Source: Isoperla grammatica (lineage: Eukaryota; Arthropoda; Insecta; Plecoptera; Perlodidae). From it: 64,000 bases of DNA. The notes beneath the pieces are model-generated. The model had not been told where the DNA came from. It made no database searches and worked only from the letters and a program-made list of their open reading frames with translations. How positions within the stretch are numbered: the first letter of the stretch is position 1; every line of letters starts with the position of its first letter. The DNA lies in NCBI GenBank assembly GCA_945910005.1, contig OX246749.1, positions 34,064,084 to 34,128,083 on the forward strand. The letters are read 5' to 3'. A program made the translations under genes and the position numbers. Shown in pieces: positions 20,177 to 32,013 of the stretch.

Positions 20177-22492
20177 TCATATCTTGCAGGGCCTCCTCGG
20201 AACGCCCGTCTTGGACTCGAGCCACTTGCCGAGAGCCAGCTGCAGCCCCGAGTAGTTACGGTCGGCGACGCGCATCCGGAACAGACCGGTCAGGTCGAAA
20301 GGCTCCGACACGAGTCCGTCTCCCTCCCCTCCAGTCACCCACTTGTCCACGAGGAGGGGGACGTCGTCGGGGCAGAACGCCAGCTCTATGTCTCGCTGAG
20401 AGAGCCACACGCAGCCCTGGACCTCATCCGCGTCAAGCTGCAACACACACAACTCTCGTTCCTTAAGAGCGTTCGGAAGTAGTTTTGACGTTTTTAGTCA
20501 ACTAATTTCTTTTAAACAAATAATAGGATTTTTATGAAAATTTACTAACTTGCAGAGCGATGTCATATCTACACATGGTGCTAAGTACATTTGTGAAAAG
20601 CCTGCTCAAAAAAAATATAGTCACGTTTGAATTATGCAAATAAATTACTTTCGTCGAAAATGTTCGGCGAAATAATACGGAGAATCTGTTTAAAAATGGG
20701 TACATTATTTTTGAATAGGTTGGTGACAAATGTACTTTATACCATGCATAGATATGACATCCCTCTACAAGTGGGTAAATATTTATAATAATCCTACTAT
20801 TAGTTTAAGAATAATTGGTTGACGGCCAATACATCTGTAAAACTCCTACTGCCGAACACTCTTAACAAGCTACCCAAACTAGTCCTCATTTTTTTTTTCT
20901 TTTACTTTAATTTATTTATTCTATTTTATTTTATTTCAGCACTAGTCATTGTCGCCTAACCACCAAACACAGAGCGGTCTGCATGACAATACCATTCTGT
21001 GCCTGTAATGTTAGTCCATAAGCAGTGTAAGTTTGTAAACAAAATGCCTGATTTGTAAACCACATCTTTTTAAACTTGTATTTTTACACCGTCCTTAACA
21101 TCAGTCTAGTAACTTCCCCCAATACATTTACTGTAGTTCTAGAAATAATTGTATAAATTGTATTATCACACAATTTTCCTTTTAAGTATGCCTACTGTCA
21201 CAATCTGACAAAATTAATATTCAACACTATTTCGTAAATGGTCTGCACTCAAGTCTCCATGACTTTGCAGGCTTCTCCAACTTATATAAATAGCCACTTT
21301 TGAGTAAACAATAAACATGTATGTATTCTGTGTGAGAATAAACTTATCTGAAATCTGAATCTGAATCTGTGATTGGCGGTTTGCTCGGTCACACGTCTCT
21401 CTTCCGTACCTTGAGCCTCGTTTGCAGCTCGTTCCACGGCGCGTCGACCCTGGCGTGAAGGTAAACGACGACGTGGTGGTTCCTAGGTTTGCCCATGCCG
21501 AGAAACGGCGGATAGACCGACTCCCACAGGCAGAGAAGTCTCGTCCTGTGCGGCACGACCCTGAGGTCGAGTCCCGTCTCCTCCTGCAGCTCCCTGAATC
21601 CCCCCTCCGCAAGCGTCTCTCCGGCCTCCAGGTGACCGCCGGGCGGGACCCACGACCGAGGGAACGTCCGCATGTGATCCGCTCGCTGCGTTATCAGGAC
21701 GCGCTCGTCGGAAGACTCGAGTATCATGGCCACGCCCACTTGTACGCCCTGGTCCCGTCTCTCGGGCGGTATCGCGCTGGGGCCTTCTTTCTTCAACCGC
21801 CGCAACGGACACGCGGGGGAGTGCTAAACACGAGACATGAGCTTCCGTTATTAAGTTTTTACTGGATACATTTCAAACGAAATACTAAACCGCTAGGGCC
21901 CAATAGACACATTGTTTCATGCCTGCCAGCTCTAAATAGGTACCCACAAGTAGCTATTCAGGAGATGAGAGAAAAGAGAGCAATAGGAAGCTAGAAAAAA
22001 CAAGGTAGGCCTAACCCTCGGCCGTCAGGAGTGACACAAAGAGAAACAGGCCCTATAGTCTCATAAGCTAGGCCTACGCCCTACTTGAGTAGGCCCTACC
22101 TACAATCAGTGATTTCAAGTAGCAGGAGAGTGCTAAACAAGAGCACACTGAAACCTGAAGTCAAAGATACTAACATTATAACTACGTTATGCCTGAAGTC
22201 TTACCTCGAGAGTGACAGTCGTGCATTCTGCTATGTTTGTAGGTGTCCTGTCAGGTGTATTTGTAACGTTCTGTTCATCGGATTGCTTGTCAGGATCAGG
22301 TGGAGGACTCAATACTAAAACATCGTTCTCTAATATACAACACAATTTAGCTGACAGGCCATTAGGATTAAAGTAATTTACGATACAATCTACGAAATTG
22401 GCTAATGTGACTCCACTCGCATCTTGAGCTTTTAAACCGACAACAACACGTCGTAAGTTTCCAACAGCTGATCCACCCCCTGTCACTGCCAT
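20177..22492 (-). CDS. NUDT17: Nudix hydrolase 17-like protein
   Basis: Three exons: 22492-22205, 21823-21410, 20437-20177 (stop TGA), all phase 0, 320 aa. The second exon holds a canonical Nudix box (G-x5-E-x7-R-E-U-x-E-E-x-G-U) as GHLEAGE...RELQEETGL, preceded by SWVPPGG and followed by LWESVYPP and HHVVVYL, the pattern expected of NUDT17. Nudix enzymes hydrolyse nucleoside diphosphate-linked compounds using the glutamates of this box to bind metal; the physiological substrate of NUDT17 is not settled. All catalytic residues are present. An upstream in-frame ATG at 22558 would add 22 residues; I prefer 22492 (MAVTGGG) because the upstream segment has no family-like features. No splice-junction array is seen in this gene, unlike its five neighbours. 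Confidence 0.92.
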
Positions 22493-23280
22493 TTTCGTTT
22501 TGTGGTTATGGTGTTGATAAACAGCTGTTGACTGTACACAGTATAACCAACTTAACATTTTCTTACAAAGAAGCTCACGTAAAACTACGAATCATGTTAT
22601 ATTAAATATTAGATTCAGTATATACATAAAATAGTGACATAAAATGTCAGTGAATTATTTGTTTTAAAATAAACAAGAAAACGTAATCAGAATAAAATAT
22701 ATACCATTGTATATACCATAGCAACAAATAGGTATTCTGCATTGTGTTGGCTAACATGTCAACCATCAAGAATCACAACTTGTCAAAAAATAGGCTTAGG
22801 CTTGTCTTGGCAGGGAAAATCCTTATTGTCAGTTTTAATGTCAATATTGTTCTAGAAATAACAGTGTACGTACTTACACAGGTAACTAACCACTTTGCAT
22901 ATGATATATGGATATTTTGCTATTAATTAGGGCCCTACGTATGGCCTAGATCGTAGCCTAGGCCTAGGCCTTAGCCTACTTCCAAGCTTGGAATTTTAGG
23001 CACTAAGCTACCCTGTCTTTATACCTAGGCCTATTAGAGAAGTACTGACTTGTTTTGGGCTTCTTTTGCTTTCCCTGAAGCTCTTTACATTATGCTACGC
23101 GTAGGTCTAGTTGAAGGGTAGGCCTAGCCTCGGCGTGATACCCAACCAGGTTAGGCTAAAGCCTACATAGGAGGTCTATTTTTTCTATCAGTAAAATAAT
23201 CCATAACCATTTAAACTTGAGTGTACTCCAGCTGAAGATAAGTTTTTGTTTTCAGGGTGTGGTCTAGTTTCCTGGGGGAA
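22493..23280. other. divergent promoter region of NUDT17 and the zinc-finger gene
   Basis: The two genes diverge from this stretch of under 800 bp. An acceptor (TTTTCAG ending 23255) precedes the zinc-finger coding exon, so an upstream exon should lie here or further left. The middle is GGCCTA-rich. No TATA element identified. Confidence 0.5.
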
Positions 23281-26200
23281 ATGGACCTGACAGTCAAGGC
23301 CAAGCTAGCGTTAGCAGACGGCAGCATGGACCTAAGCGTCAACAGAACGTCGTCCCAACTACTCGACAGCTGCATCGAAAAGACCGAACCAGATTCCGAC
23401 GACGACAACGAAGACGATACAAGTTCGAGTATGACGAGCGGATCGGACTCGGACGACCTAGAGATGGATCTGAGCGTTCAGAAGAGCGACAGGAAACTGC
23501 GCGTTCTCCGACACAGGACAATCGGCGGCGGCGATAATGACAACTCTGATTTCAGACTGTCGAGTTGTTCCGACGCAGAGACGGACGTTATTAAACACGA
23601 GCCGGATTATTCGGTGATGGACCTGAGAGTAAACGCGAACGCGATGAGTGTTGACGTGAGCGAAAGAGTGAAGGACGACGACTCGAGCTCGGAAGAAGAC
23701 GAAAGCGCGGAGCGAAAGCCCGTCGCGGACTTGGGTACGGCGGAGAGTAACGGAACGGAACTGCAACTGTCGACTGAGGCGCAGTTTCAGAGGGAACTAC
23801 AACTATTTTCAGAGAAACAGTTTCCTATACAGTTAACGTTTCCCAAGGTTGAAGGTAAGTAGAAACAGACTTTGCGCGCCACTAAATCGACTTAGCTATT
23901 TTTATTTACAGACATGCAACTACATTTTACAATTATAGGCCTACGTTGTACAAGATAAGATAACCATTCAATGAGAACTAGCCCCAACATAAAGAGACTT
24001 CAATATTGTTATAATTTGAATTGTGGTCCTGTAGACTTAAATGTGTACTTTAACCTGTTCAATCTAAATAACTCTTATAAAAACTAGCTACTGTTTACAA
24101 TGAAATGTGATTTTGAACTAAACAGATCGAAGACATAATAATAGAAAGGTTTTGTGAAGTCTGGCAGAAAATAAACATAAACATGAGAACATGATTTATA
24201 GAATTGAATACAGTTTTAGTTTGTTTATACCTGTATCAACAATGACTTTACATGAATATTATTATCATGTTTTTCTTTATTTTTATTTTCCGTCCAGGCG
24301 ACGACTGTAAGGTGGATAGCGCGGCGACAACCGGCGACGCAAAGCCCCGGCAAGAGTCTGAGGGCGGTGGCGACGCTTTCCTCAACGTCGCAGACTTCCT
24401 CGAGCTGGAGACCAAGATCACCGGCGAGGCTTCCGTTGACACACACGCGACAGGTGGGTTGACGTGACACTTGTCGACATGACACTCGTTGACATGACAC
24501 TTGTCGACATGACACTCTTGGAGTTGCCAACACTCCCGTGTTTCACAATCATTTCCCACTTCCCGTAGGAGTTAACCTGCCGGAATCGGTTTTCCCGTAT
24601 TTTCACAATTTCTTTTAATAAATGGTCAAACAATAAAAATACCCATTGCCGCCACCACGACCAACCAGTTTTTATCAAGCCGAATTACAAGTTGTCGCCG
24701 ACTATTCTCTTTCGTGGGCCGAGAGTTGCATAATTTTGTAAAATGCGACCTACAAAGATGCTACGCGACGCAAAATCACGTGAAAAAAAGGCCACCATCA
24801 TCTTTCCCATTCATTCTTTGATCTCCCATCAGATGACGAAAAGAACCTAAAACAATGTTGCGTGTTGCTTACAGAGGTGACGTTCACGTGCACTGCCTGC
24901 GACCTGAGCTTCAGCAGTACGCTGTACCTGACGCAACACATCAAGCACTGCAGGAAGCTCAAGGCCAACTGCCTGAAGCCGCCGGCCGCTGTCGTCCTAG
25001 CGGAGAACGGCTCCAAGGTCGTCACCGAGACAACAGCGGCCGGCGGCAGGAACAAGGGCTCGGTGATATCCAGGGACGGTACGTCTACGCAATAACTATT
25101 ATCATTACTGTTACTAATTGTCTTAGGAATAAGTAAACGGTGACTTTGGAGCCGTCCTAGCAACGAAGCACTCAATAAATTCAAAGTTGTTCTGAATCGG
25201 CCTTGTCGATTCTGACATTTGTCCGCAGGTGTTCGCACTGTCCAATCACCGATTCATATGTTTCGTATTCGAAATATTGATCTTTGATTGGTTATCGCTC
25301 ACTCGTCGACGGTGTTTGGAACCTACAGGGTTGATTTAGTCGCTTTAAATTAAAGTCCCCCACTGAAAATCAGTTTCGTTACTGAGTGGGTAGACTCTAA
25401 ATGTGAATTTATTTTTTATTTATTTATTACTAATGAAACCAAGACTCTTAGGCCCGAATGCATAGTCCACACTCAAGCCCTCCTCAACTCAGCCTCTCCT
25501 CAGCCTCGCCAAACCACCAATCACGGAACGCCATTGCCATGCGGACGGCTCTGTGATTGGTGGCTAGGTGAGACTGAGGAGAGGCTGACTTGAGGAGGTC
25601 TTGAGTGTGAACTATGCATTCGGGCCTTAGACTGGGAGAAAACACACACTAGGCCTATAGAACTGTAACCGCGGTCATAACTTTTAAACCAAAATGCATA
25701 ATTTAAGACCCTCATCAGGATTTGAACTTATATTTTCAACAATAATTTTCGACTTCCAAGATATGAGCGTAAATTCTCAGTAGGCCTAATAATTTTTTAC
25801 TTATTCAAGTTTTGAACTCGAATATTTTCGAGCCGTTTGAAAGTGGTTCAGCGTCATCATCCCTCGCTTGTGTCCGCAGTGATATCCAACTGCACGTACC
25901 GCTCGAACCCGGCCGCCCGGAAGAAGAAGAAGAAGCCCGGCTACGTGCTGGCCACATGCAACCTGTGCTCCAAGGACCTGCGCAACCACCGCAGCCTCAA
26001 GCAGCACATGTTCCTGCACCGCCTCGAGGCCGGCGAGAGACCGTTTGCCTGCGCAGACTGTCCGGCCGCGTTCACGCAGAACTGCGACCTAACCAAGCAC
26101 AAGCGTCAGCACACAGGGGAGAAGCCCTACGCGTGTGAGGCGTGCGACGCGCGCTTCACGCTCGTCAGCAACCTCAGCAAGCACCGCAAGAAGCACACCG

Positions 26201-28010
26201 GTAAGTGGGGGATGTTTGTTTTTTTTAAATGTTTATATCTGCTCCCTGTGTCCAACAATGAAGTCGGGTAGGGGATAGGAAATTAATCCCATCATATTGT
26301 TGCCCCTAGGTACATCGAAGCCTGCTGGCCATGCCTGACGCTTCCCTCATGTTAACTTCCTCTGGCTCCTCCTCTTCACTTTCTTCTTCCTCTGCTCTTT
26401 CTACAAATTCTGTCCATACTTTTCTATCTTCCTACCATCGTTCCTGATTAACCTCTTCCCAAGTTGCATTTCTTCTTTCCACGTCCATTGCTATTACTTC
26501 TTCCCATCTCAGTCTTGGTCTTCCCCTCTTTCTTTTCTTTTTCCCTGCTTCTTTCTCAAACTCAATTTTCGGGATCCTGTCTTCCTGCATTCTTTTCATG
26601 TGGCCAAACCACCGCAATCTTTCTTTTCCCAGCTTAAAGTTTAGACTCTCCACTCCAAGTTCCTTCCTTATCTTTGAGCTCCTTATCAATCTTGGTCACT
26701 CCTGCCACACTCCTTAGGAACTTCATTTCTGCTGCTTGTATTACTTTTTCTTCTTTCCCCCCAACTGGCCAAGTCACCGCTCCATACGTGAGTAAAATAT
26801 AAAAAAAAATTGTCAACCAAAGATTTTTTTTTCTTCTTTGCGGCTTTCTCGGCCATTCTTCTTCCTCGCTATCAAATATAAAATAACTTCCTTTTCTGAC
26901 CTGCCCATATCATTGGGCAGGGCGTCAATGTCACTCTGCAGTGCGGCACACCTAAAAAGGTGTGCTCTGTCTTGGGATTCAAAATTACATAACCAAACCA
27001 AAGATCGCTCTGTCCTCTCTGATTGTCTCTCTGTAATCATGCATACCCTATATGCATCTTGACATGCTGTCTTGTGGGTGTGTGAGGGTGTGTTCCAACT
27101 TGACGTTTTTCGTAGTGGACTAAGCTTAGTTATACTAATCGAAAGGAAGTGACGTCACAAGCAGACGACCAATGCTTCTTATTTGGCTAGTGGTTAGCGG
27201 ATAGTGGCCGAAAGTGTACACTACGACACCCACTAAACCAAGATGGTTGATACAGCTGATACAGTTAGGTTAGGAAAATACCCAACCAGGTATTGAATGT
27301 AAGTGGAAGTATTATTATCGTATTTATTTCCATTAGATGATTGATAACAATAAACTTTGTGCTAGCGTACTATGTGGCGTGTCCAAAGCTGTTAGTGTTT
27401 AGTGTGACGCAGGTTCTTCTTCTTCTTCTTTTCATTTGGTTGGTCTTGGAGGTATTGGACCAACCATATCGACCAGTTTGAATTATATCTTGACTGACAT
27501 TGTAACAATGGATAGGGGTGTGTAGCAGGTTAGTGGTTAGTGGTTAGTAGGCAAAAATCAAGGTGGAACACACCCTGAGCTTAGGCTCGACAAAGGTAAA
27601 TTATTCAATGAAGATATGGTAGTTCGTAACTGTTGAATAAGTAACTAATACGGCGCGTCGTCTATGCAGGAGAGAAGCCGCATGTCTGCCCCCAGTGCGG
27701 CGCCACCTTCGCGGAGAGCGGCTCGCTGACGCGCCACGCCCGTCAGCACAGCGGCGAGCGGCCCTACGCCTGCGCCGACTGCGGCGCGACCTTCGGCCAG
27801 TCCAGCTCGCTGACGCGCCACCGTCGCAAGCACACCGGCGAGCGACCGTACGCTTGCGACGTCTGTGACGCGAGGTTCACAGAGAGCGGCAACCTGAGCT
27901 CTCACAGGCGGCTCCACACGGGGGAGAAGCCCTACGCCTGTCCTCGCTGCGGACAGGGACACGCCAGGCTGTCCTATCTCAAGAACCACGCCAGGAACTG
28001 TAGGACGTAG
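23281..28010 (+). CDS. C2H2 zinc-finger protein with acidic N-terminus
   Basis: Coding exons 23281-23854, 24298-24453, 24875-25078, 25880-26200 and 27670-28010 (TAG), all internal junctions phase 1, total 531 aa. Exon 1 encodes a Ser/Asp/Glu-rich region with four motifs: MDLTVKAK, MDLSVNRT, MDLSVQKS and MDLRVNAN. They resemble CtBP-binding PxDLSxK motifs without the proline. It also has IKHEP, a SUMO-type psi-K-x-E site. Exon 3 has a CTAC...HIKHC C2HC finger. Exon 4 has a basic RKKKKK stretch and three fingers. Exon 5 has three C2H2 fingers and a final C2HC finger (CPRC...HARNC), joined by TGEKPY-type linkers. A nuclear DNA-binding regulator is likely; I do not recognise an ortholog. The frame stays open 5' of ATG 23281 to the acceptor, so the true start may be in an earlier exon. 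Confidence 0.85.
25122..25432 (+). mobile_element. SINE-A, 5'-truncated copy
   Basis: Matches the body of the full SINE-A at 53487-53919, from AGGAATAAGTAAACGG through GTGGGTAGACTCTAAATGTG to a TTTATT tail. Intron 3 of the zinc-finger gene. Confidence 0.8.
25451..25626. mobile_element. MITE family 3 with TTA duplication
   Basis: Perfect terminal repeats GGCCCGAATGCATAG / CTATGCATTCGGGCC. TTA at 25448-25450 and 25627-25629. Internal arms also pair (CCACCAATCAC / GTGATTGGTGG). Confidence 0.85.
26432..27040 (-). pseudogene. degraded LINE C-terminal region
   Basis: Reading the minus strand: a C...H-x3-C knuckle piece (27040-26813), then YGAVTWPV and QAAEMKFLRSVAG (about 26816-26634), then RWFGHMKRM with a basic tail (26689-26432), in shifted frames. 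The order fits the 3' end of a non-LTR retrotransposon ORF2. No RT domain remains. It lies in the last intron of the zinc-finger gene. Confidence 0.7.
27086..27575. mobile_element. inverted-repeat element
   Basis: GGGTGTGTTCCAACTTGA at the left pairs with the right end TCAAGGTGGAACACACCC. TGA occurs on both flanks. The interior holds repeated GTTAGTGG blocks. Ends 94 bp before the last zinc-finger exon. Confidence 0.65.
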
Positions 28011-28930
28011 CTCGCCAGGCTGTCCTACGCCTGTCCTCGCTGCGGACAGGGACACGCCAGGCTGTCCTATCTCAAGAACCACGCCAGGAACTGTAGGACG
28101 TAGCTCGCCAGGCTGTCCTACGCCTGTCCTCGCGGCGGACAGGGACACGCCAGGCTGTCCTATCTCAAGAACCACGCCAGGAACTGTAGGACGTAGCTCG
28201 CCAGGCTGTCCTACGCCTGTCCTCGCTGCGGACAGGGACACGCCAGGCTGTCCTATCTCAAGAACCACGCCAGGAACTGTAGGACGTAGCTCGCCAGGCT
28301 GTCCTACGCCTGTCCTCGCTGCGGACAGGGACACGCCAGGCTGTCCTATCTCAAGAACCACGCCAGGAACTGTAGGACGTAGCTCGCCAGGCTGTCCTAC
28401 GCCTGTCCTCGCTGCGGACAGGGTCACGCCAGGCTGTCCTATCTCAAGAACCACGCCAGGAACTGTAGGACGTAGCTCGCCAGGCTGTCCTAGGCCTGTC
28501 CCCGCTGCGGACAGGGACACGCCAGGCTGTCCTATCTCAAGAACCACGCCAGGAACTGTAGGACGTAGCTTGCTAGGCTGTCCTACGCCTGTCCTCGCTG
28601 CGGACAAGGACACGCTAGGCTGTCCTATCTCAAGAACCACGCCAGGAACTGTAGGACGTAGCTCGCCAGGCTGTCCTCGCTGCGGACAGGGTCACGCCAG
28701 GCTGTCCTATCTCAAGAACCACGCCAGGAACTGTAGGACGTAGCTCGCCAGGCTGTCCTAGGCCTGTCCCCGCTGCGGACAGGGACACGCCAGGCTGTCC
28801 TATCTCAAGAACCACGCCAGGAACTGTAGGACGTAGCTCGCCAGGCTGTCCTATGCCTGACCTTGCTGTGGACAGGGACATGCCAGGCTGTCATACCTCA
28901 AGGACTACACCAGAAACTGTAGGACGTAGC
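28011..28930 (+). repeat. 93-bp array of the zinc-finger exon end and stop codon
   Basis: The final finger and stop are repeated ten more times after the real stop. TAG codons recur at 28008, 28101, 28194, 28287, 28380, 28473, 28566, 28659, 28741, 28834 and 28926. 93 nt is 31 codons, so each copy has the same frame, but the first TAG ends translation and the array is 3' UTR. The last copy is most diverged. A 331-residue frame on the opposite strand is a mirror of the repeat. Confidence 0.95.
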
Positions 28931-28946
28931 TTGCCAGGCAACCCCC

Positions 28947-28952
28947 AATAAA
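28947..28952 (+). promoter_or_regulatory. polyadenylation signal of the zinc-finger gene
   Basis: AATAAA 17 bp beyond the 93-bp array; a second overlapping AATAAA follows at once. It suggests the whole array is transcribed in the 3' UTR. Confidence 0.6.
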
Positions 28953-30367
28953 ATAAAGAACGATGAAACATGATTATACTGATTTAAATTAAGTTTATCA
29001 AGAGATATCTTTTTTTACTTTTTTGTACAAAGTATCAATGTGAATAGAGCTGAAAAAAAAGTAATATTATAGGATATATCTTGATTTACTACTACTTTTA
29101 GCTCTCGAACTCGCTAGAGCTCTCTTTCTCTATCAACGTTAAAGCCTAGAAAGAAATGGTTACAAACCAGTTCTCTTTAAGAGAAACAGACAGTTTTGCG
29201 TTAAGTGTGCGATCCCTTGAATTCAAAGAAACGTAAACGGAACATTGAACCGCCTAAAGGGGGCGTAGCAACAACAAAACACTGGCTCGCACAACACGTG
29301 AAGCCTAAATCTTCTGTCTTAAATGTATGTATGTATGTGAGATTTGTGTACAAGTGTAAATAAGGTAGTCGAATCACTACGAAGCCACACACACAAACAC
29401 GGTTATAAAATTAAACTTGCCAATCGAGTAACACTTCGGCTGGCTTCCTCAAGCGCGAGATACCTACGCGTCTGAGGAAGGCAGCGGACGCCGCCGAAAT
29501 CTTGCGCAAATTGCGAGCGCGAATTTTATAGGCCTAACCGTGTTCGTGTCAGGTTAAAATACCCGGTCTTGTCAATGTAAATAAGGTGTGTAAACGTAAT
29601 AGTAGTACTTATTGACAAGTAAATCTAGTTGCCAATGATAGTGGGCGGCTGACGTTCTGCTGTACATAATCGTGTTTGTAATACTCGAGCCAAAGTACTT
29701 GTCGCTCTCTAGTAGACTTAACGTGAAACTATGTAATTTTATAAATTGTAAAAATGTAAAAATTAGCCAATCTTTCCATTAATTACGCCTGTTAAGTTCA
29801 AGAGTTAATCGAGATGTGACATTGAATGAAATGTCGGCGTTATTGTCGTCGACAGGCTTTTAGCGGCCGCAAGTTGGCCGAAACGGTCTTGGTCTATCGG
29901 TCTTCTCATCTTTGTTTCTACTTTCTAAGATAGCTATCGTTTTTCTCTACCTTTGCTGAGGTCAGAATTCACCAGCTTCGTTAAGCTACGATTTAGTAAT
30001 CTCGGTTTGCTAACCGTGGTTTTAACAATAATTACATTCGAAAAGCATGGCAGTCGCCACGCTCCGATCGATTACCGGCTAATCGGAGATTGAAAGTTTG
30101 GTGAAACGTGCCCTGGGACATCCGAGTCCAATTATTTGAAAATATATTATGTACTTTATTTACTGTGTATATATTTTCTTGTTGCAATATGTACTTCTCC
30201 CAATACTAATAACATACGTGTATAACTGTAAAAATAATACTATTTCCTTGTAGACAGATAATCTAATGGTCACGACTCACGAGGTTTGATACCGTTATGT
30301 CTACTCCCAGCTGAAAGACACGTGCTTGCCAACCTTTGAAGCACGTGACTGCTTCAGTCATTCACAC
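28953..30367. other. intergenic DNA
   Basis: No gene recognised. AT-rich, with one hairpin element at 29395-29545 and scattered short inverted repeats. Short ORFs have no recognisable domains. Confidence 0.6.
29395..29545. repeat. hairpin element with CTGAGGA...GAAA core
   Basis: ACACGGTTATAAAATT at the left is mirrored by AATTTTATAGGCCTAACCGTGT at the right. The centre has CTGAGGA, a G/C-rich hairpin, then CGAAA, which resembles a hammerhead ribozyme core without a verified third stem. Confidence 0.45.
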
Positions 30368-30370
30368 TTA

Positions 30371-30903
30371 AGCGCTCGTTACACAGGGAAGTGAAAAGAG
30401 TGAGAAGTAAAAAGTGGAAAGTAAAAAGACTTTACGAAGTTGTCACACGGGACACTTCTCGAGGAAAAGAAACAGTGTGCGTGTGGCGCCATCTCTCGAC
30501 CTACGTGCAACACTATCGGGCGCTGTGCGGCAAGAGTGGTAACTAACTAGGTATGGCGATTGATTTCTCCCGTCTTGTACGTACGTGTAACACCACCGCC
30601 TTGTTTACACACATCTCTGGGAAAGTTAACAGGACGTCTTAAATGACTGTCGACTTATTCCCAAAGTTGTAGTCCATGCCAACATTACCAGCCAATCACG
30701 ACCAACTGTTCAAGGTTATTTCGCTTTTCGCTTTTCAATTGTTGAACCGAGCTCGACTAGTGCGGAAAGTTTTTACGTTTTACTTTTCGACTTCCCCGTG
30801 TGACAGCGACCGGAAAGTCCCATAAGGAACATGCTATCTCAACTTTAGAAAAGTGACTTTTTCTTTTCACTTTTTCTTTTCACTTCCTCGTATAACGAGC
30901 GCT
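30371..30903. mobile_element. 533-bp inverted-repeat element with TTA duplication
   Basis: AGCGCTCGTTACAC at the left pairs with ATAACGAGCGCT at the right. TTA at 30368-30370 and 30904-30906. The ends are rich in AAGTGAAAAG direct repeats. Non-coding. Confidence 0.78.
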
Positions 30904-31724
30904 TTACTGAAATCATTGTTTTGAACACTGTTGAATTCCTACCCGACGATAGTTTCATCTTTCTTAACTGGGAAATAGTAATTTTTGTAAGTTTATTGAA
31001 AATGCCCGTTAAGTTAATTAAGAGTAATAAATGTTTAAATGTTATTCTACACAAGATACACCTGTTAAACGTGCAAAACACGCTAATTGTGAACAAAACC
31101 AAATCTCACTAAATGTTAAGATTTTCTTTTTAAAGGAAAGCAACAAATTGGGACGGAGGTCCCGTAGCCGAAGGGTAAAACTTCCCTAATGTGAGTCCTA
31201 TAAGGATCATGTCTGTCTTTGTTAGGTTAAGCACTATCTGTTGTGTACGTATGGAACTACAACGATATTGGTTCATGGCAGCTGATACGGTGCGTTGCGA
31301 TACCTAATATTGGGTCGTAATGCACGTTTTTATGAGGTCTTATTCCTTCTTTTATGTCTTTCGACCAGTGACGTACGGATCACTTGAAGTATCGTACTTT
31401 CTGTATTCCGATTCATTTAATGAGTTGGGTAAAGATAACAAAGTCAACGTCGTTGTAAACGAATTACTGTACGTAGTACTTTTTATAATGACACGCTATT
31501 TATTTTATTTATTAACTTATAATGTAAATATTATTGAAAATGATTTTTTTTTTATGGAAAACAACCAAAACATTACGTACTATACAATAAAAATTACAAA
31601 CTGAAATCTTTCGTGTGTTTTACAAATCAAATCAAATCAACTTATCCAAATCCCATTTTCCCACTTGAACAACGAAATAAATGTATTCTCACTCTCGGCG
31701 AACAAGGTCGTACAAGACCGAAAC

Positions 31725-31849
31725 TCAGTCGAGTTAAGTATAGGATTGGTTAATGGTTGCTATGGAATTGTTTGATTATGTGCTATTTTTCATAAGAAAA
31801 ACAAACTCCATAGCAATTCTATTAACACATCCTATACTTAACTCGACTG
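31725..31849. repeat. palindrome
   Basis: GTCGAGTTAAGTATAGGA and its complement bracket a further imperfect hairpin (GTTGCTATGGAATTG / CCATAGCAATTC). It appears inserted between a CGAAACTCA hairpin and an AGGTAAGCTGTTGG end, which together look like the element at 32123-32312. Confidence 0.55.
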
Positions 31850-32013
31850 TGCATTTGGCCCTTATTGTCTTTTATTTTGTATGTTTTATTATCTCTTAAC
31901 CACATCAGTGTACAACACTTCAGGTAAGCTGTTGGGGGTCTATCCTTTTAACAATCAATCACCAGCCGTTTTGCCTTACTTATTTTATTTGGTCACAATA
32001 TTAATAACAAAAG

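Noticed and set aside
21422..21994. Plus-strand 190-codon ORF
   Set aside because: Antisense to the Nudix-box exon of NUDT17, whose splice phases and motif are decisive.
27645..28881. Minus-strand ORF of 331 codons with a 31-residue repeat
   Set aside because: It is the reverse complement of the zinc-finger coding exon and its 93-bp array.
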